Notes under the pieces: model-generated
Database searches by the model: none
Told to the model about the DNA's origin: nothing
The model's input: only the letters and a program-made list of their open reading frames with translations
In this document: piece by piece, positions 41,489 through 51,321 of the stretch
Numbering within the stretch: position 1 is the first letter of the stretch
Layout: each line of letters opens with the position of its first letter
NCBI RefSeq assembly: GCF_001245615.1
Contig: NZ_CWKH01000003.1
Coordinates: forward strand, 620,001-684,000
Direction: 5' to 3'
Length of the DNA stretch: 64,000 nt
DNA from: Mycolicibacterium neworleansense
Lineage (GTDB): Bacteria > Actinomycetota > Actinomycetes > Mycobacteriales > Mycobacteriaceae
Program-made: the position numbers and the translations under genes

Positions 41489-41572
41489 TAAATGACGATC
41501 TTCATATTGGAGAACACTATTCCGCAGCAGTTATTCAACCGTCAAGGGTGGATCTGAGGTTCCTGGCGGCTA

Positions 41573-41584
41573 TTGTCTGGACTA
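41573..41584. promoter_or_regulatory. GntR-type operator copy 2, TTGTCTGGACTA
   Basis: Ten of twelve bases match copy 1. It lies 26 bases before the lactonase start. Two related sites at the two ends of a 163-base divergent region imply joint control of both operons. Confidence 0.6.
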
Positions 41585-41609
41585 CAGCGAGTTGCTAACG
41601 TCCGAGGTC

Positions 41610-43211
41610 ATGAGCCCCCCTCTGGTATCCGATGCGAGATACACCGCAAACCCGTCCGTGGCCGCGGACTGGACGCTGGAGCAGGTCACCGGCCCGAGCC
41701 GGCTGTTCGGCGCGAACGGGCTGCGCACCGGCCCGGACGGCCGCATCTACGTCGCACAGGTGACCGGCAGCCAGATCAGCGCGCTCGACCTGGAAACCGG
41801 GCGGCTGGAAACCGTCAGCGCCAAGGGCGGCGACATCATCGCCCCCGACGACGTGGCCTTCGACCCGGCAGGCAATCTCTACGCCACCGAGGTGATGGAT
41901 GGCCGCGTCAGCGTGCGCGGAGCCGACGGTGCCACCCGCGTGCTGCGCGACGACGTCCCCTCGGCCAACGGCATCACCTTCCATCAGGGCCGGTTGTTCA
42001 TCGGCGAGTGCCGGGAGGGCGGTCGGCTCATGGAGTTCGACCTGGCCGGCGGCGCCCCGCGGATCCTGCTGGAGGACGTGCCCTCACCCAATGCCATGGA
42101 GGTCGGGCCCGACGGCCTGCTCTACTTCCCCGTGATGGGCGCCAACGAGATCTGGCGCATCGATCCCGATGGCGGCCGGCCCGAGGTGGTGGCCGGCGGG
42201 TTGGGCGTCCCGGACTCGGTCAAGTTCGACGCCGACGGCTACATCGTGTCCACCCAGGTGGCCAGCGGCCAGGTGCTGCGCATCGATCCACGCACCGGTG
42301 AGCAGACCCTGCTGGCCCAGTTGAACCCCGGCCTGGACAACTGCACCTTGGTCGACGGCCGGCTGTTCGTCTCGAACTTCACCGGTGAGATCACCGAGAT
42401 CCTGTCCGGCGGCAGCACTCAGGCCCTGCTGCCCGGTGGGTTGAACTGGCCGCTGGATCTCACCGTCGGCCCCGACGGCAATCTCTATGTCGCCGACGGC
42501 ACCTACTTCTACCGGGTCGGCGCCAACGGCGCCCTGGAGACTGTCGCGATGCTGTTCTCGCCCGGCTACCCGGGCTTCCTGCGTGGCGTAACGGCTTCGG
42601 GGCCAGGGGAATTCATCGTCACCACTGCGGCCGACACCGTGACCCGCTATCGCCCCGGCGGCGCCGAGGACGAGGTGAGCCAGGTGCTCGCCAGCGGCAT
42701 CGACCAGCCCTACGGCGTGACACAGGCCCCCGACGGTTCCGTGGTGGTCGTGGAACAGGGTGCCGGACGGCTCCTCTCGGTCCGCGAGGGTTCGGTCAGC
42801 GTGCTGGCCTCCGGCCTGGACACCCCGGTCGGTGTGGCGATCGCGCCCGATGGCGCACCGCTGGTATCGGTGGCCGGCGCCGTCATCCGGGTGCACGGCG
42901 GCAGTGTCACACCGCTGGTCGACGGATTACACACGCCGCACGGAGTCCTCGTGCGCGACGGCGTACTCTACATCGTCGATTCGGGCAGCAAAGAAATTGT
43001 CGAGTACGAATACGATACCGCGGCCCGCACCACGATCGCCACGGGACTGCCGGTCGGACCGCCGCCCGGGGTGACCCCCAAGCCGCTCAAGGGCATGCCG
43101 CCGTTCTCCGGTCCACAGGGCCCGTTCGCCGGGATCACCGCGGGACCCGATGGCACGCTTTATATCTCGGGCGACGGCGACGGCAGCGTCCTGGCGCTGC
43201 GCAGAGGCTGA
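41610..43211 (+). CDS. SMP-30/gluconolactonase/NHL-type beta-propeller protein
   Basis: A 533-residue protein made of repeated propeller strands of the form GPDGRIYVAQ, DPAGNLYATEV, GPDGLLYFPV, GPDGNLYVADG, APDGSVVVVEQ and GPDGTLYISGDG. This length suggests about two fused propellers. SMP-30 enzymes are metal-dependent lactonases; here opening of a lactone made by the Baeyer-Villiger-type enzyme is likely (inference). The ATG at 41610 is used; 41592 would be upstream of the CCGAGG ribosome site. No signal peptide is evident. Confidence 0.83.
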   Translation: MSPPLVSDARYTANPSVAADWTLEQVTGPSRLFGANGLRTGPDGRIYVAQVTGSQISALDLETGRLETVSAKGGDIIAPDDVAFDPAGNLYATEVMDGRVSVRGADGATRVLRDDVPSANGITFHQGRLFIGECREGGRLMEFDLAGGAPRILLEDVPSPNAMEVGPDGLLYFPVMGANEIWRIDPDGGRPEVVAGGLGVPDSVKFDADGYIVSTQVASGQVLRIDPRTGEQTLLAQLNPGLDNCTLVDGRLFVSNFTGEITEILSGGSTQALLPGGLNWPLDLTVGPDGNLYVADGTYFYRVGANGALETVAMLFSPGYPGFLRGVTASGPGEFIVTTAADTVTRYRPGGAEDEVSQVLASGIDQPYGVTQAPDGSVVVVEQGAGRLLSVREGSVSVLASGLDTPVGVAIAPDGAPLVSVAGAVIRVHGGSVTPLVDGLHTPHGVLVRDGVLYIVDSGSKEIVEYEYDTAARTTIATGLPVGPPPGVTPKPLKGMPPFSGPQGPFAGITAGPDGTLYISGDGDGSVLALRRG

Positions 43212-43215
43212 CACC

Positions 43216-43953
43216 ATGACTGTCACACCGGCCGACCACCGCTACCTGCAGGTCGCACGCACCCTGCGCAAGGAGATCGTCGACGGGGTGTACCCGGTGG
43301 GCGCACAGCTGCCCACCGAACACGAACTATGTGAGCGGTTCGAGGTCAGCCGGTACACCGTCCGTGAGGCGCTACGGCGGCTGCGCGACGACAACCTGGT
43401 CATCTCCCGCCCGCGGGCGGGCACCACGGTGGCACCGCGGGCCGCCACGAATACCTATGCCCAGGACGTGGTCTCGATCAACGACCTGCTGGCGTTCGCC
43501 ACCGGCGCCCAGTTCACCATCGAGTCCAACGCCATGGTCACGATCGACGGTGAGTTGGCCGAGCGCACCGGGCTCCCGCTCGGTGAGCAGTGGCTGGCGG
43601 TGCGTGGCTACCGGCAGGCCGACGGCGATGTGGCACCGGTGTGCCGCACCGAGTACTACATCAACCGCAGCTTCGCCGCCGTCGGCCGGCTGCTGCAACG
43701 CCATTCCGGACCGATCTTCCCGCTGATCGAGGATCTGTTCGGCGTCAGCATCGTCGAAGTGCACCAAGAGATCTCGGCGATCGTCACCTCACCCGAACTG
43801 GCCGCGGGACTCAAGATCGCCGCGGGCAGCGCGGCCCTGCAGATGCAACGCACCTACACCACCTCCGACGGGGAGATCGCCCAGGTCACCGTCAACACCC
43901 ACCCGTCGGACCGGTTCCGGCATGCCATGACGATGCGCCGGGTCAAAGGCTGA
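43216..43953 (+). CDS. GntR family transcriptional regulator, HutC subfamily
   Basis: A 245-residue regulator: an N-terminal GntR winged helix (about residues 8-70, with PTEHELCERFEVSRYTVREA as the helix-turn-helix) and a C-terminal UTRA ligand domain (about 95-240). HutC-type proteins usually repress catabolic operons until a pathway intermediate binds. It lies four bases after the lactonase stop and probably autoregulates through the paired TTGTC operators at 41477-41584. Confidence 0.88.
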   Translation: MTVTPADHRYLQVARTLRKEIVDGVYPVGAQLPTEHELCERFEVSRYTVREALRRLRDDNLVISRPRAGTTVAPRAATNTYAQDVVSINDLLAFATGAQFTIESNAMVTIDGELAERTGLPLGEQWLAVRGYRQADGDVAPVCRTEYYINRSFAAVGRLLQRHSGPIFPLIEDLFGVSIVEVHQEISAIVTSPELAAGLKIAAGSAALQMQRTYTTSDGEIAQVTVNTHPSDRFRHAMTMRRVKG

Positions 43954-43959
43954 GTCGGG

Positions 43960-45528
43960 GTGCGAAACCTGGCGGGACAGGACCAGACCCGTGCGGCCGA
44001 CGCGTACGCCCGGGGTCTGTGGGGGTCCGCGACCTTGGCCGGCGCCCTGGCCGATGCGGCGCGCGACGCCCCCGGGCGCGTGCTGATGGTCGACGGCGAC
44101 ATCACGCTGACGGCGCGCGAATTGCACGACCGCGCCCGGGCTCTGGCGATGCGGCTGACCGAGTGGATGCCCACCGGCAGCGTGGTGTCCTTCATGCTGC
44201 CCAACTGGCACGAGGCGGCCATCATCTATCTGGGCGCCACCCTGGCCGGCATGGTGGTCAACCCGATCCTGCCCTCCCTTCGCGACCGGGAACTGCGCTT
44301 CATCCTCGATGATGCTCACAGTCGCGCGATCTTCATCCCCGCCCAGTTCGGTACCCACGACTACGCCGCGATGCTCACCCGGGTGTGCGGCCAGTTGGAC
44401 ACGCCACCGGAAGTGGTGGTGCTGCGCGGGGATCCGGGGCCGCACCACACCTTCGACACCCGCCCGGCCGCACCGGACCGCGATCTGCCCGCGCTCGACC
44501 CGGACGACATCCGGATGATCATGTACACCTCGGGCACCACCGGACGCCCCAAAGGAGTACTGCACAGCCATAACTCGATCAACGCACTGATCCTGCAGCT
44601 GCGCGACCACTGGATGATCGACCCTGGCGACACCTTCCTGGTACCCTCCCCCATCGCCCACATCGGCGGCTCCATCTACGCCTTCGAATGCCCGCTCTTG
44701 CTGGGGAGCACCGCGGTACTGATGCAGCGCTGGAACGCCGAGCACGGCGTCGCCCTGATGAGCGAACGCAAATGCACCCACATGGCCGGGGCCACACCAT
44801 TTCTGGAACAGCTGCTCGGGGCCGCCGAGCGAGCCGGCACCCGGCTACCCGATCTCAAGGTGTTCATCTGCGGTGGCGCATCGGTGCCGCCGTCGCTCAT
44901 CCGGCGGGCCTCCGGCTATTTCGAACGCGCCGTGGTCAGCCGGGTGTACGGCTCTACCGAGGTTCCGGTCACCACCGTCGGCGCACTGGAACCCGGAAGC
45001 GTCGAGCACGCTGCCGAGACCGACGGCCGGCCCGGCATCGCCGAGATCCGGCTGGTCTCCGGAGAGATCCGGGCCCGGGGCCCGCAGATGCTGCTCGGCT
45101 ACCTGCACCCGGAGGACGAGATCGAATCCTTCGACGAAGACGGCTTTTTCCGCACCGGCGACCTCGGCCGATGGGTCGACGGCGACTACCTGCAGGTGAC
45201 CGGGCGGGCCAAGGACCTCATCATCCGCAACGGCGAGAACATTTCGCCCAAGGAAGTCGAGGACATCCTGGTCGGTCACCTCGGCATCGTCGAGGCAGCC
45301 GTGGTCGGCGTACCCGACGACCGCACCGGGGAACGCGCCTGCGCGGTGCTGGTGACCGCGGACGGCCGGTGCCCTGACGTCTCGGAGGTGGGCCGGGTGT
45401 TGGCCGAGCACGGGTTGGCCCGGTTCAAAACACCCGAGCGGGTGGAAGTCTGGGATGCCCTGCCGAAGAACGACGCGGGCAAAGTGCTGAAACATCACAT
45501 CCGAGCGACTCTGAAGGGGCACGACTAA
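43960..45528 (+). CDS. AMP-dependent acyl-CoA ligase (FadD type)
   Basis: A 522-residue adenylate-forming ligase. The ATP-binding P-loop YTSGTTGRPKG is at residues 189-199; SRVYGSTEVPVTT is the A5 motif, FFRTGDLGRWVDGDYLQVTG the A7/A8 hinge and NDAGKVLKHHIR the A10 Lys. It activates a carboxylic acid as its CoA thioester. GTG 43960 follows the GntR stop by six bases. The stop overlaps the next ATG by one base (TAATG). Confidence 0.88.
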   Translation: MRNLAGQDQTRAADAYARGLWGSATLAGALADAARDAPGRVLMVDGDITLTARELHDRARALAMRLTEWMPTGSVVSFMLPNWHEAAIIYLGATLAGMVVNPILPSLRDRELRFILDDAHSRAIFIPAQFGTHDYAAMLTRVCGQLDTPPEVVVLRGDPGPHHTFDTRPAAPDRDLPALDPDDIRMIMYTSGTTGRPKGVLHSHNSINALILQLRDHWMIDPGDTFLVPSPIAHIGGSIYAFECPLLLGSTAVLMQRWNAEHGVALMSERKCTHMAGATPFLEQLLGAAERAGTRLPDLKVFICGGASVPPSLIRRASGYFERAVVSRVYGSTEVPVTTVGALEPGSVEHAAETDGRPGIAEIRLVSGEIRARGPQMLLGYLHPEDEIESFDEDGFFRTGDLGRWVDGDYLQVTGRAKDLIIRNGENISPKEVEDILVGHLGIVEAAVVGVPDDRTGERACAVLVTADGRCPDVSEVGRVLAEHGLARFKTPERVEVWDALPKNDAGKVLKHHIRATLKGHD

Positions 45529-46295
45529 TGCAGGTTGCGATCGTCACCGGAGCCAGCAGCGGCATCGGATTCGGGTGTGCCACCAAACTCGCCGAGGCCG
45601 GGATGGCCGTGCTCGGAACCGGCCGCGACACCGACCGGCTCGCCGAACTCGAACGGGCCGCCCCGGACCAGATCGCGACCCTGGCAGTCGACCTGACCGA
45701 CGACGACGCGCCGCAACGCATCGTCGAGGCCGCGTCGACCCGCTGGGGTCGCATCGACTTCTTGATCAACAACGCCGGTGTCGGCAGCCCCAAGCCCTTG
45801 CACGAGACCGATGACGAAACGCTGGACTACTTCCTGGGTTTGATGCTGCGGGCGCCGTTCCGGCTGGCTCGCGACGTGATCCCGCACATGGGACCCGGCT
45901 CGGCCATCATCAACGTCACCTCCACGTTCGCCGTCGTCGGCGGACTGCGCGGCGGCGCGTACTCCGCCGCCAAGGGTGGATTGACGGCGCTCACCACGCA
46001 CATCGCCTGCCAGTACGGGGCCCAGGGCATCCGGTGCAACGCGGTGGCGCCCGGTGTCACGGTGACGCCGATGGTTGAGCAACGGCTGCAGAACGAGGGT
46101 TTCCGCAAGATGCAGACGGAGATGACGCCGCACACCCGGCTGGGCCGGGTCGAGGATATTGCGTCCACCGTCGCGTTCCTGTGTTCCGACGGAGGCAGCT
46201 TCATCAACGGACAGACCATCGTCGTCGACGGCGGCTGGAGCTCGACGAAGTACCTGTCCGATTTCGCACTCAGCGCCAAGTGGGTTGCGGAATGA
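45528..46295 (+). CDS. SDR family oxidoreductase
   Basis: A 255-residue short-chain dehydrogenase with TGASSGIGFGCATKLAEAGM at the N-terminus, NNAGVGSPKP and catalytic YSAAKGG near residue 147, ending with an INGQTIVVDGGWSS motif. It is encoded between two acyl-CoA ligases, with one-base and four-base overlaps, so the three are translated together. The alcohol/ketone substrate is unknown. Confidence 0.86.
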   Translation: MQVAIVTGASSGIGFGCATKLAEAGMAVLGTGRDTDRLAELERAAPDQIATLAVDLTDDDAPQRIVEAASTRWGRIDFLINNAGVGSPKPLHETDDETLDYFLGLMLRAPFRLARDVIPHMGPGSAIINVTSTFAVVGGLRGGAYSAAKGGLTALTTHIACQYGAQGIRCNAVAPGVTVTPMVEQRLQNEGFRKMQTEMTPHTRLGRVEDIASTVAFLCSDGGSFINGQTIVVDGGWSSTKYLSDFALSAKWVAE

Positions 46296-47758
46296 ACACT
46301 TTCGCGGTGCTCGACCAGGCCGCGACGAGGTTCGGCGACCGGGGCGCGGTGTTTCTGGGCGAACGCCAACTGCTGACCTGGGCCCAATTGCGTGAGCGGG
46401 TGTTGCGACTGGCCACCTCGCTGAAGGCACTCGGCGACCGCGGCACCCGCGTCGCCGTCGCCAGCGAGAACCGGCCCGAGATCGTCGAGCTGATGTTCGC
46501 GATCTGGGCTGCCGAGTGTGCGTTCGTGCCGGTCAACTACAAGCTGCATCCCCGCGAGATGGCCGACATCTTGGCCGATTCCGGTGCGGCGCAGGTATTC
46601 GCATCGGCCAAGATCGCCGACGGCCTGGCGGCCACCGACGTGCCCGTCGAGACCATCGGCGGCCAGGCTTACTCGGATCGATTCGGTGCCGAAGCTGCCG
46701 ACCCCCCTTTGAGCGACCCGGGTTCACTGGCCTGGCTGTTCTACACCAGCGGCACCACCGGAAAATCCAAGGGCGCCATGCTGTCCCACCGCAACCTGCT
46801 GGCGATGACGGTGGCGCACCTGGCCGACTTCGACGACCCGGACGAGAACTGCAGCCTGATCCACGGCGCCCCGATGTCCCACGGGTCCGGCCTGTACATC
46901 CCGCCGTACGTGCTGCGCGGCGCCCGCCAGGTGATACCGGAGTCCGCGGCATTCGAACCCGACGAGTTCCTCGATCTGTGCGGCCACCACCCCGGCAGCA
47001 GTGCTTTTCTGGCCCCGACCATGGTGCAGCGGCTCGTTCAAACCGGCCGGCCCCGCCCGCAGAACCTCAAAACCGTTGTCTACGGCGGCGGTCCGATGTA
47101 CGTCGACAGCCTCAAGAAGGCGCTGGCCGCCTACGGGCCGATCTTCGTGCAGCTCTACGGGCAGGGCGAGGCACCCATGACGATCACCGGGCTGCGCCGC
47201 CGGGACCACGTCGATGCCGACGACGCGACACTGGGCTCGGTCGGCTATCCGCGCTCCGGCGTCGAGGTGGCCGTGCTGCACGAGGACGGCACGCAAGCCG
47301 CCGTCGACGAGATCGGCGAGATCGTCTGCCGCGGCGACGTCGTCATGTCGGGCTACTGGAACAACCCAACCGCCACCGCCACGACGCTCAAGAACGGCTG
47401 GCTGCACACCGGCGACATGGGTTCCTTCGACGCGCACGGCTACCTCACCCTGCGCGATCGCTCCAAGGACGTGGTGATCAGCGGGGGCAGCAACATCTAT
47501 CCCCGCGAGGTGGAGGAAGCGCTGCTGGAGCATCCCGACGTGATCGAGGCCGGCGTCGTCGGCGCACCCGATGCCGACTGGGGCGAGGTGGTGGTCGCCT
47601 TCGTGGTCGGCGACGTCGATGCGGCAGCACTCGATGCGCATCTGCTGGAACGCATCGCCCGGTTCAAACGGCCCAAGCGCTACGAGTTCATCGACGCACT
47701 GCCGAAGAACAGCTACGGCAAGGTGCTCAAGCGGGAGCTACGGGACCAGTTGAAGTAG
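46292..47758 (+). CDS. AMP-dependent acyl-CoA ligase (FadD type), second copy
   Basis: A 488-residue adenylate-forming ligase. YTSGTTGKSKG is at residues 151-161; QLYGQGEAPMTITG, HTGDMGSFDAHGYLTLRDR and KNSYGKVLKRELR are the downstream core motifs. It is diverged from the ligase two genes upstream, so the pathway probably needs CoA activation of two different acids or sizes. It starts at ATG 46292 (ATGA overlap) and ends the plus-strand operon. Confidence 0.88.
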   Translation: MNTFAVLDQAATRFGDRGAVFLGERQLLTWAQLRERVLRLATSLKALGDRGTRVAVASENRPEIVELMFAIWAAECAFVPVNYKLHPREMADILADSGAAQVFASAKIADGLAATDVPVETIGGQAYSDRFGAEAADPPLSDPGSLAWLFYTSGTTGKSKGAMLSHRNLLAMTVAHLADFDDPDENCSLIHGAPMSHGSGLYIPPYVLRGARQVIPESAAFEPDEFLDLCGHHPGSSAFLAPTMVQRLVQTGRPRPQNLKTVVYGGGPMYVDSLKKALAAYGPIFVQLYGQGEAPMTITGLRRRDHVDADDATLGSVGYPRSGVEVAVLHEDGTQAAVDEIGEIVCRGDVVMSGYWNNPTATATTLKNGWLHTGDMGSFDAHGYLTLRDRSKDVVISGGSNIYPREVEEALLEHPDVIEAGVVGAPDADWGEVVVAFVVGDVDAAALDAHLLERIARFKRPKRYEFIDALPKNSYGKVLKRELRDQLK

Positions 47759-47793
47759 CCATGGACGGGTGGGTTGCCGCTGGCATACGCTGA

Positions 47794-47809
47794 TGTGATC
47801 TGGATCACT
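47794..47809. promoter_or_regulatory. CRP-type binding site TGTGA-tctgga-TCACT
   Basis: Matches the mycobacterial CRP (Rv3676) consensus TGTGA-N6-TCACA except for the last base. It lies 26-41 bases before the ATG of the small Cys-rich gene that heads the fumarate reductase operon, so activation or repression by cAMP-CRP is plausible. Confidence 0.7.
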
Positions 47810-47834
47810 TATGCCGGACCCGAGGAGGCGGGCC

Positions 47835-48077
47835 ATGACCGCCACAACGACGCATTTCCCCAGCCAGAAGGCACCCTGCGGGCGCACCACCCAGGGCGAC
47901 CACCACATCGAGAACGATGACGACGGCCTCAGCTTCGACGACTTCAAGTTCGCCTGCGGCTGCCGTGAGACCCGGCATGTCTACCACGACGGATGCGTGG
48001 CCATCCGCACCGTGAGGCATGACGGCAAGGTGCTGCGAGACGAGCGCTGCCGAGAGCATGAGGCCTTCGAAGTGTGA
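47835..48077 (+). CDS. Small Cys/His-rich protein preceding frdABCD
   Basis: An 80-residue protein with Cys at KAPCGRTT, FACGCRETRH, YHDGCVAI and DERCREH, spaced like a small zinc-binding fold. I do not recognise a named family. The ATG at 47835 follows GAGGAGG (47822-47828); an ATG at 47811 lies upstream of that site. It ends nine bases before frdA and is probably part of the operon; a maturation or regulatory role is speculation. Confidence 0.68.
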   Translation: MTATTTHFPSQKAPCGRTTQGDHHIENDDDGLSFDDFKFACGCRETRHVYHDGCVAIRTVRHDGKVLRDERCREHEAFEV

Positions 48078-48086
48078 GAACGGCCG

Positions 48087-49829
48087 ATGACCGCCTCACA
48101 CGACATAGTGGTGATCGGTGGGGGTGGCGCCGGTCTGCGCGCCGCGATCGCCATCGCTGAGACCGACCCGCGCCTGAACGTGGCGATCGTGTCGAAGGTG
48201 TACCCGATGCGCAGCCACACCGTCTCGGCGGAGGGCGGCGCCGCGGCCGTCGCGGGCGCCGACGACACCATAGACGAACACGCCTACGACACCATCTCCG
48301 GCGGCGACTGGCTCTGCGATCAGGACGCCGTCGAAGCCTTCGTCGCCGAGGCACCGCTCGAGCTCATGCAGCTCGAACACTGGGGTTGCCCATGGAGCCG
48401 AACACCGGACGGACACATCGCGGTTCGCGCATTCGGCGGAATGAAGAAGCTGCGCACCTGGTTTGCCGCCGACAAGACCGGATTCCACCTGTTGCACACC
48501 CTGTTCCAGCGGGTGCTCTCCTACCCCGGCATCGCCCGCTACGACGAATGGTTCGCCACCACACTGCTTGTCGATGACGGTGTGGTCCGCGGTCTCGTGG
48601 CGATCGAGCTGGCCACCGGACGCATCGAGACGATCCTGGCCGACGCGGTCATCATGTGCACCGGCGGATGCGGCCGCGTGTTCCCCTTCACCACCAACGC
48701 CAACATCAAGACCGGCGACGGGATGGCGTTGGCGTTCCGGGCCGGAGCACCGCTCAAGGACATGGAATTCGTGCAGTACCACCCGACCGGGCTGCCGTTC
48801 ACCGGCATCCTGATCACCGAGGCCGCCCGAGCCGAGGGAGGCTGGCTGCTCAACAAGGACGGCTACCGGTACCTGCAGGACTACGACCTGGGCACGCCCA
48901 CACCAGAACCCAAGCTGCGCAGCATGGAACTCGGCCCGCGAGACCGGTTGTCGCAGGCGTTCGTCCATGAGCTGGACAAGGGCCGCACCGACGAAACCCC
49001 GTACGGTCCCGTGGTGTACCTGGACCTACGGCACCTGGGCGCCAAGCTCATCGACACCAAGCTGCCGTTCGTGCGCGAGTTGTGCCGCGACTATCAGCAC
49101 ATCGATCCCGTCTCCGAGCTGGTGCCGGTGCGGCCCGTCGTGCACTACATGATGGGCGGAGTCCACACCGATATCAACGGCGCCACAACCCTTCCCGGGC
49201 TGTACGCCGCCGGCGAGACGGCATGCGTCAGCATCAACGGGGCCAACCGGCTGGGCTCGAACTCTCTGCCGGAGCTGTTGGTGTTCGGCGCCCGCGCCGG
49301 GCGCGCCGCGGCCGAGTATGTGTCCGGCGTCGGCGCGGTCCCCACCGCGGTGCAGACGCAGGCCCGCACCGAAGAACTTCGCCTGGAACACGACCTGAGC
49401 CGGCGCACCGAGAGCGGTGGTGAACGCATCGCCGATATCCGCACCGACATGCAGACCGTGCTGGAGACCGCCGCCGGCATCTACCGCGACGGCCCCACCT
49501 TGACCAAGGCCGTCGAACAGGTGCGGGAGCTGCAGGAGCGCTTCGCCAACGCCGGGATCGACGACCACAGCCACACGTTCAACACGGAACTGCTGGCCTT
49601 CCTCGAGTTGTCCGGGATGCTCGACATCGCCCAGACGATCATCGAATCGGCCCTGCACCGCACCGAATCCCGCGGCGCACACCAGCGGACAGATTTCCCC
49701 AGCCGCGACGATGAACAGTTCCTGGCCCACACCATGGCCCATCGAGAGTCCGACGGCTCAGCGCGGATCGACTACCTGCCGGTCACCGTCACCCGCTGGC
49801 CACCGGGCGAACGGATCTACGGGAGATGA
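48087..49829 (+). CDS. frdA: Fumarate reductase/succinate dehydrogenase flavoprotein subunit
   Basis: A 580-residue flavoprotein with the FAD motif [13 protein letters not shown] at residues 8-20. His44 in [10 protein letters not shown] is the covalent FAD attachment site. The active-site regions [18 protein letters not shown] and [10 protein letters not shown] are present. It reduces fumarate (or oxidises succinate) at the cytoplasmic face. The two separate small anchors encoded downstream, like E. coli FrdC and FrdD, point to the fumarate reductase type rather than Sdh1/Sdh2. Confidence 0.92.
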   Translation: MTASHDIVVIGGGGAGLRAAIAIAETDPRLNVAIVSKVYPMRSHTVSAEGGAAAVAGADDTIDEHAYDTISGGDWLCDQDAVEAFVAEAPLELMQLEHWGCPWSRTPDGHIAVRAFGGMKKLRTWFAADKTGFHLLHTLFQRVLSYPGIARYDEWFATTLLVDDGVVRGLVAIELATGRIETILADAVIMCTGGCGRVFPFTTNANIKTGDGMALAFRAGAPLKDMEFVQYHPTGLPFTGILITEAARAEGGWLLNKDGYRYLQDYDLGTPTPEPKLRSMELGPRDRLSQAFVHELDKGRTDETPYGPVVYLDLRHLGAKLIDTKLPFVRELCRDYQHIDPVSELVPVRPVVHYMMGGVHTDINGATTLPGLYAAGETACVSINGANRLGSNSLPELLVFGARAGRAAAEYVSGVGAVPTAVQTQARTEELRLEHDLSRRTESGGERIADIRTDMQTVLETAAGIYRDGPTLTKAVEQVRELQERFANAGIDDHSHTFNTELLAFLELSGMLDIAQTIIESALHRTESRGAHQRTDFPSRDDEQFLAHTMAHRESDGSARIDYLPVTVTRWPPGERIYGR

Positions 49830-49830
49830 G

Positions 49831-50574
49831 ATGGCAGACCGAATTGTCATGGAGGTGGCCCGGTATCGGCCCGAAACCGATAGCGAGCCGGTGCTGCAGC
49901 CCTACGATGTCCCCCTCACCCGGGAATGGGCGGTACTGGACGGGCTGAACTACATCAAGGACCGGCTCGACGGCACACTGAGTTTCCGGTGGTCATGCCG
50001 GATGGGGATCTGCGGCAGCTGCGGCATGACAGTGAACGGCGAGCCGAAACTGGCATGCGCGACGTTCCTCGTCGACTATCTCCCCGGCCCGGTGCGGGTG
50101 GAGCCGATGCGCAACTTCCCGGTGATCCGCGATCTCGTCGTCGACATCAGCGACTTCATGACCAAACTGCCCCGGGTCAAGCCATGGATCATCCGCGAGA
50201 ACGACGAGCCGGCCGAGGATGACGAATACCGCCAGACCCCAGCCGAACTGGATGAGTTCAAGCAGTTCAGCATGTGCATCAACTGCATGCTGTGCTACTC
50301 GGCGTGTCCGGTGTACGCGCTGGACCCGGACTTCCTGGGGCCCGCGGCGATCGCGCTGGCCCAGCGCTACAACCTGGATTCCCGCGACGAAGGCGAGGAG
50401 GACCGTCGCGATGTGCTGGCCGCCGCCGACGGTGCCTGGGCGTGCACCTACGTCGGTGAATGCTCGGTGGCCTGCCCGAAGGGTGTCGACCCGGCCGGCG
50501 CGATACAGCGCTACAAGCTCACGGCGGCAACACATTCGGTGAAGAGCCTGCTCCTGCCGAGGGCCGCACGATGA
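49831..50574 (+). CDS. frdB: Fumarate reductase iron-sulfur subunit
   Basis: A 247-residue iron-sulfur protein. The [2Fe-2S] ligands are Cys56, Cys61, Cys64 and Cys76 ([11 protein letters not shown]... LAC). The [4Fe-4S] and [3Fe-4S] ligands lie in [15 protein letters not shown] and [13 protein letters not shown]. It links FrdA to the membrane quinone site. ATG 49831 is one base after the frdA stop. Confidence 0.93.
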   Translation: MADRIVMEVARYRPETDSEPVLQPYDVPLTREWAVLDGLNYIKDRLDGTLSFRWSCRMGICGSCGMTVNGEPKLACATFLVDYLPGPVRVEPMRNFPVIRDLVVDISDFMTKLPRVKPWIIRENDEPAEDDEYRQTPAELDEFKQFSMCINCMLCYSACPVYALDPDFLGPAAIALAQRYNLDSRDEGEEDRRDVLAAADGAWACTYVGECSVACPKGVDPAGAIQRYKLTAATHSVKSLLLPRAAR

Positions 50575-50945
50575 CGACCTATCGGCAGCCGGTTCCGCTG
50601 CTGTGGTGGACCAAACGGGCGTCCTATCTGCGGTACATGCTGCGCGAGCTCAGTTGCGAGTTCGTGGCCTGGTCGGTGGTGTACCTGGTGATCCTCGTGT
50701 GGGCATACAGCACCGGCCACCAGGACTGGTTCGCGGCTTTCAGCAGCCACCCGCTGGTGATCGTGCTGAACCTCGTGACGCTGGCATTCCTGTTGCTGCA
50801 CACCATCACCTGGTTCAGCCTGGCGCCCCGGGCGATGGTCGTGCACCTGCGGGGCCGACGCGTGCCGGCGGGTGCGGTGCTGGCCGGCCACTACCTCGCG
50901 TGGCTGGCCGTCTCAGCGGTGATCGCCTGGGTGGTGCTGGCATGA
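50571..50945 (+). CDS. frdC: Fumarate reductase membrane anchor subunit C
   Basis: A 124-residue protein with three TM helices (about residues 27-47, 61-80 and 103-122). The N-terminus [20 protein letters not shown] and the histidine in [12 protein letters not shown] match FrdC. It binds menaquinone with FrdD. ATG 50571 overlaps the frdB stop by four bases. Confidence 0.9.
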   Translation: MTTYRQPVPLLWWTKRASYLRYMLRELSCEFVAWSVVYLVILVWAYSTGHQDWFAAFSSHPLVIVLNLVTLAFLLLHTITWFSLAPRAMVVHLRGRRVPAGAVLAGHYLAWLAVSAVIAWVVLA

Positions 50946-51301
50946 GCGCGACGACCCGCCGGACACCGGAACCATACTTCTGGCTGTTGTTCTCGGCCGG
51001 TGGCATGGTGAGCGCACTGACGCTGCCGGTGCTGATGTTGCTGTTCGGCGTGGTGTTCCCGCTCGGGCTGCTCGACGCCCCCGACCCGGGGCAGCTGCTG
51101 GCCGTGATGCGCAATCCGCTGACCAGGATTGTACTGGCGGGCATCTTCGTGCTGGGGTTGTTCCACTGGGCCCACCGGGCCCGGTTCATGGTCGAACACG
51201 GCCTGAAACTCGGCCGCTTCGACTGGGCGATCGCGGTATGCGCTTACGGGACAGCCGCTTTGTGCTCGATCGCCGCGGTCTGGGTTCTACTCACGGTGTA
51301 G
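50942..51301 (+). CDS. frdD: Fumarate reductase membrane anchor subunit D
   Basis: A 119-residue three-TM protein. PEPYFWLLFSAGGMVSAL and GIFVLGLFHWAHRARFMVEH are typical of FrdD, the latter holding quinone-site histidines. ATG 50942 overlaps frdC by four bases. It completes the complex and ends the operon; the next gene converges. Confidence 0.9.
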   Translation: MSATTRRTPEPYFWLLFSAGGMVSALTLPVLMLLFGVVFPLGLLDAPDPGQLLAVMRNPLTRIVLAGIFVLGLFHWAHRARFMVEHGLKLGRFDWAIAVCAYGTAALCSIAAVWVLLTV

Positions 51302-51321
51302 CGCGAGAGAACGTTGACCAC

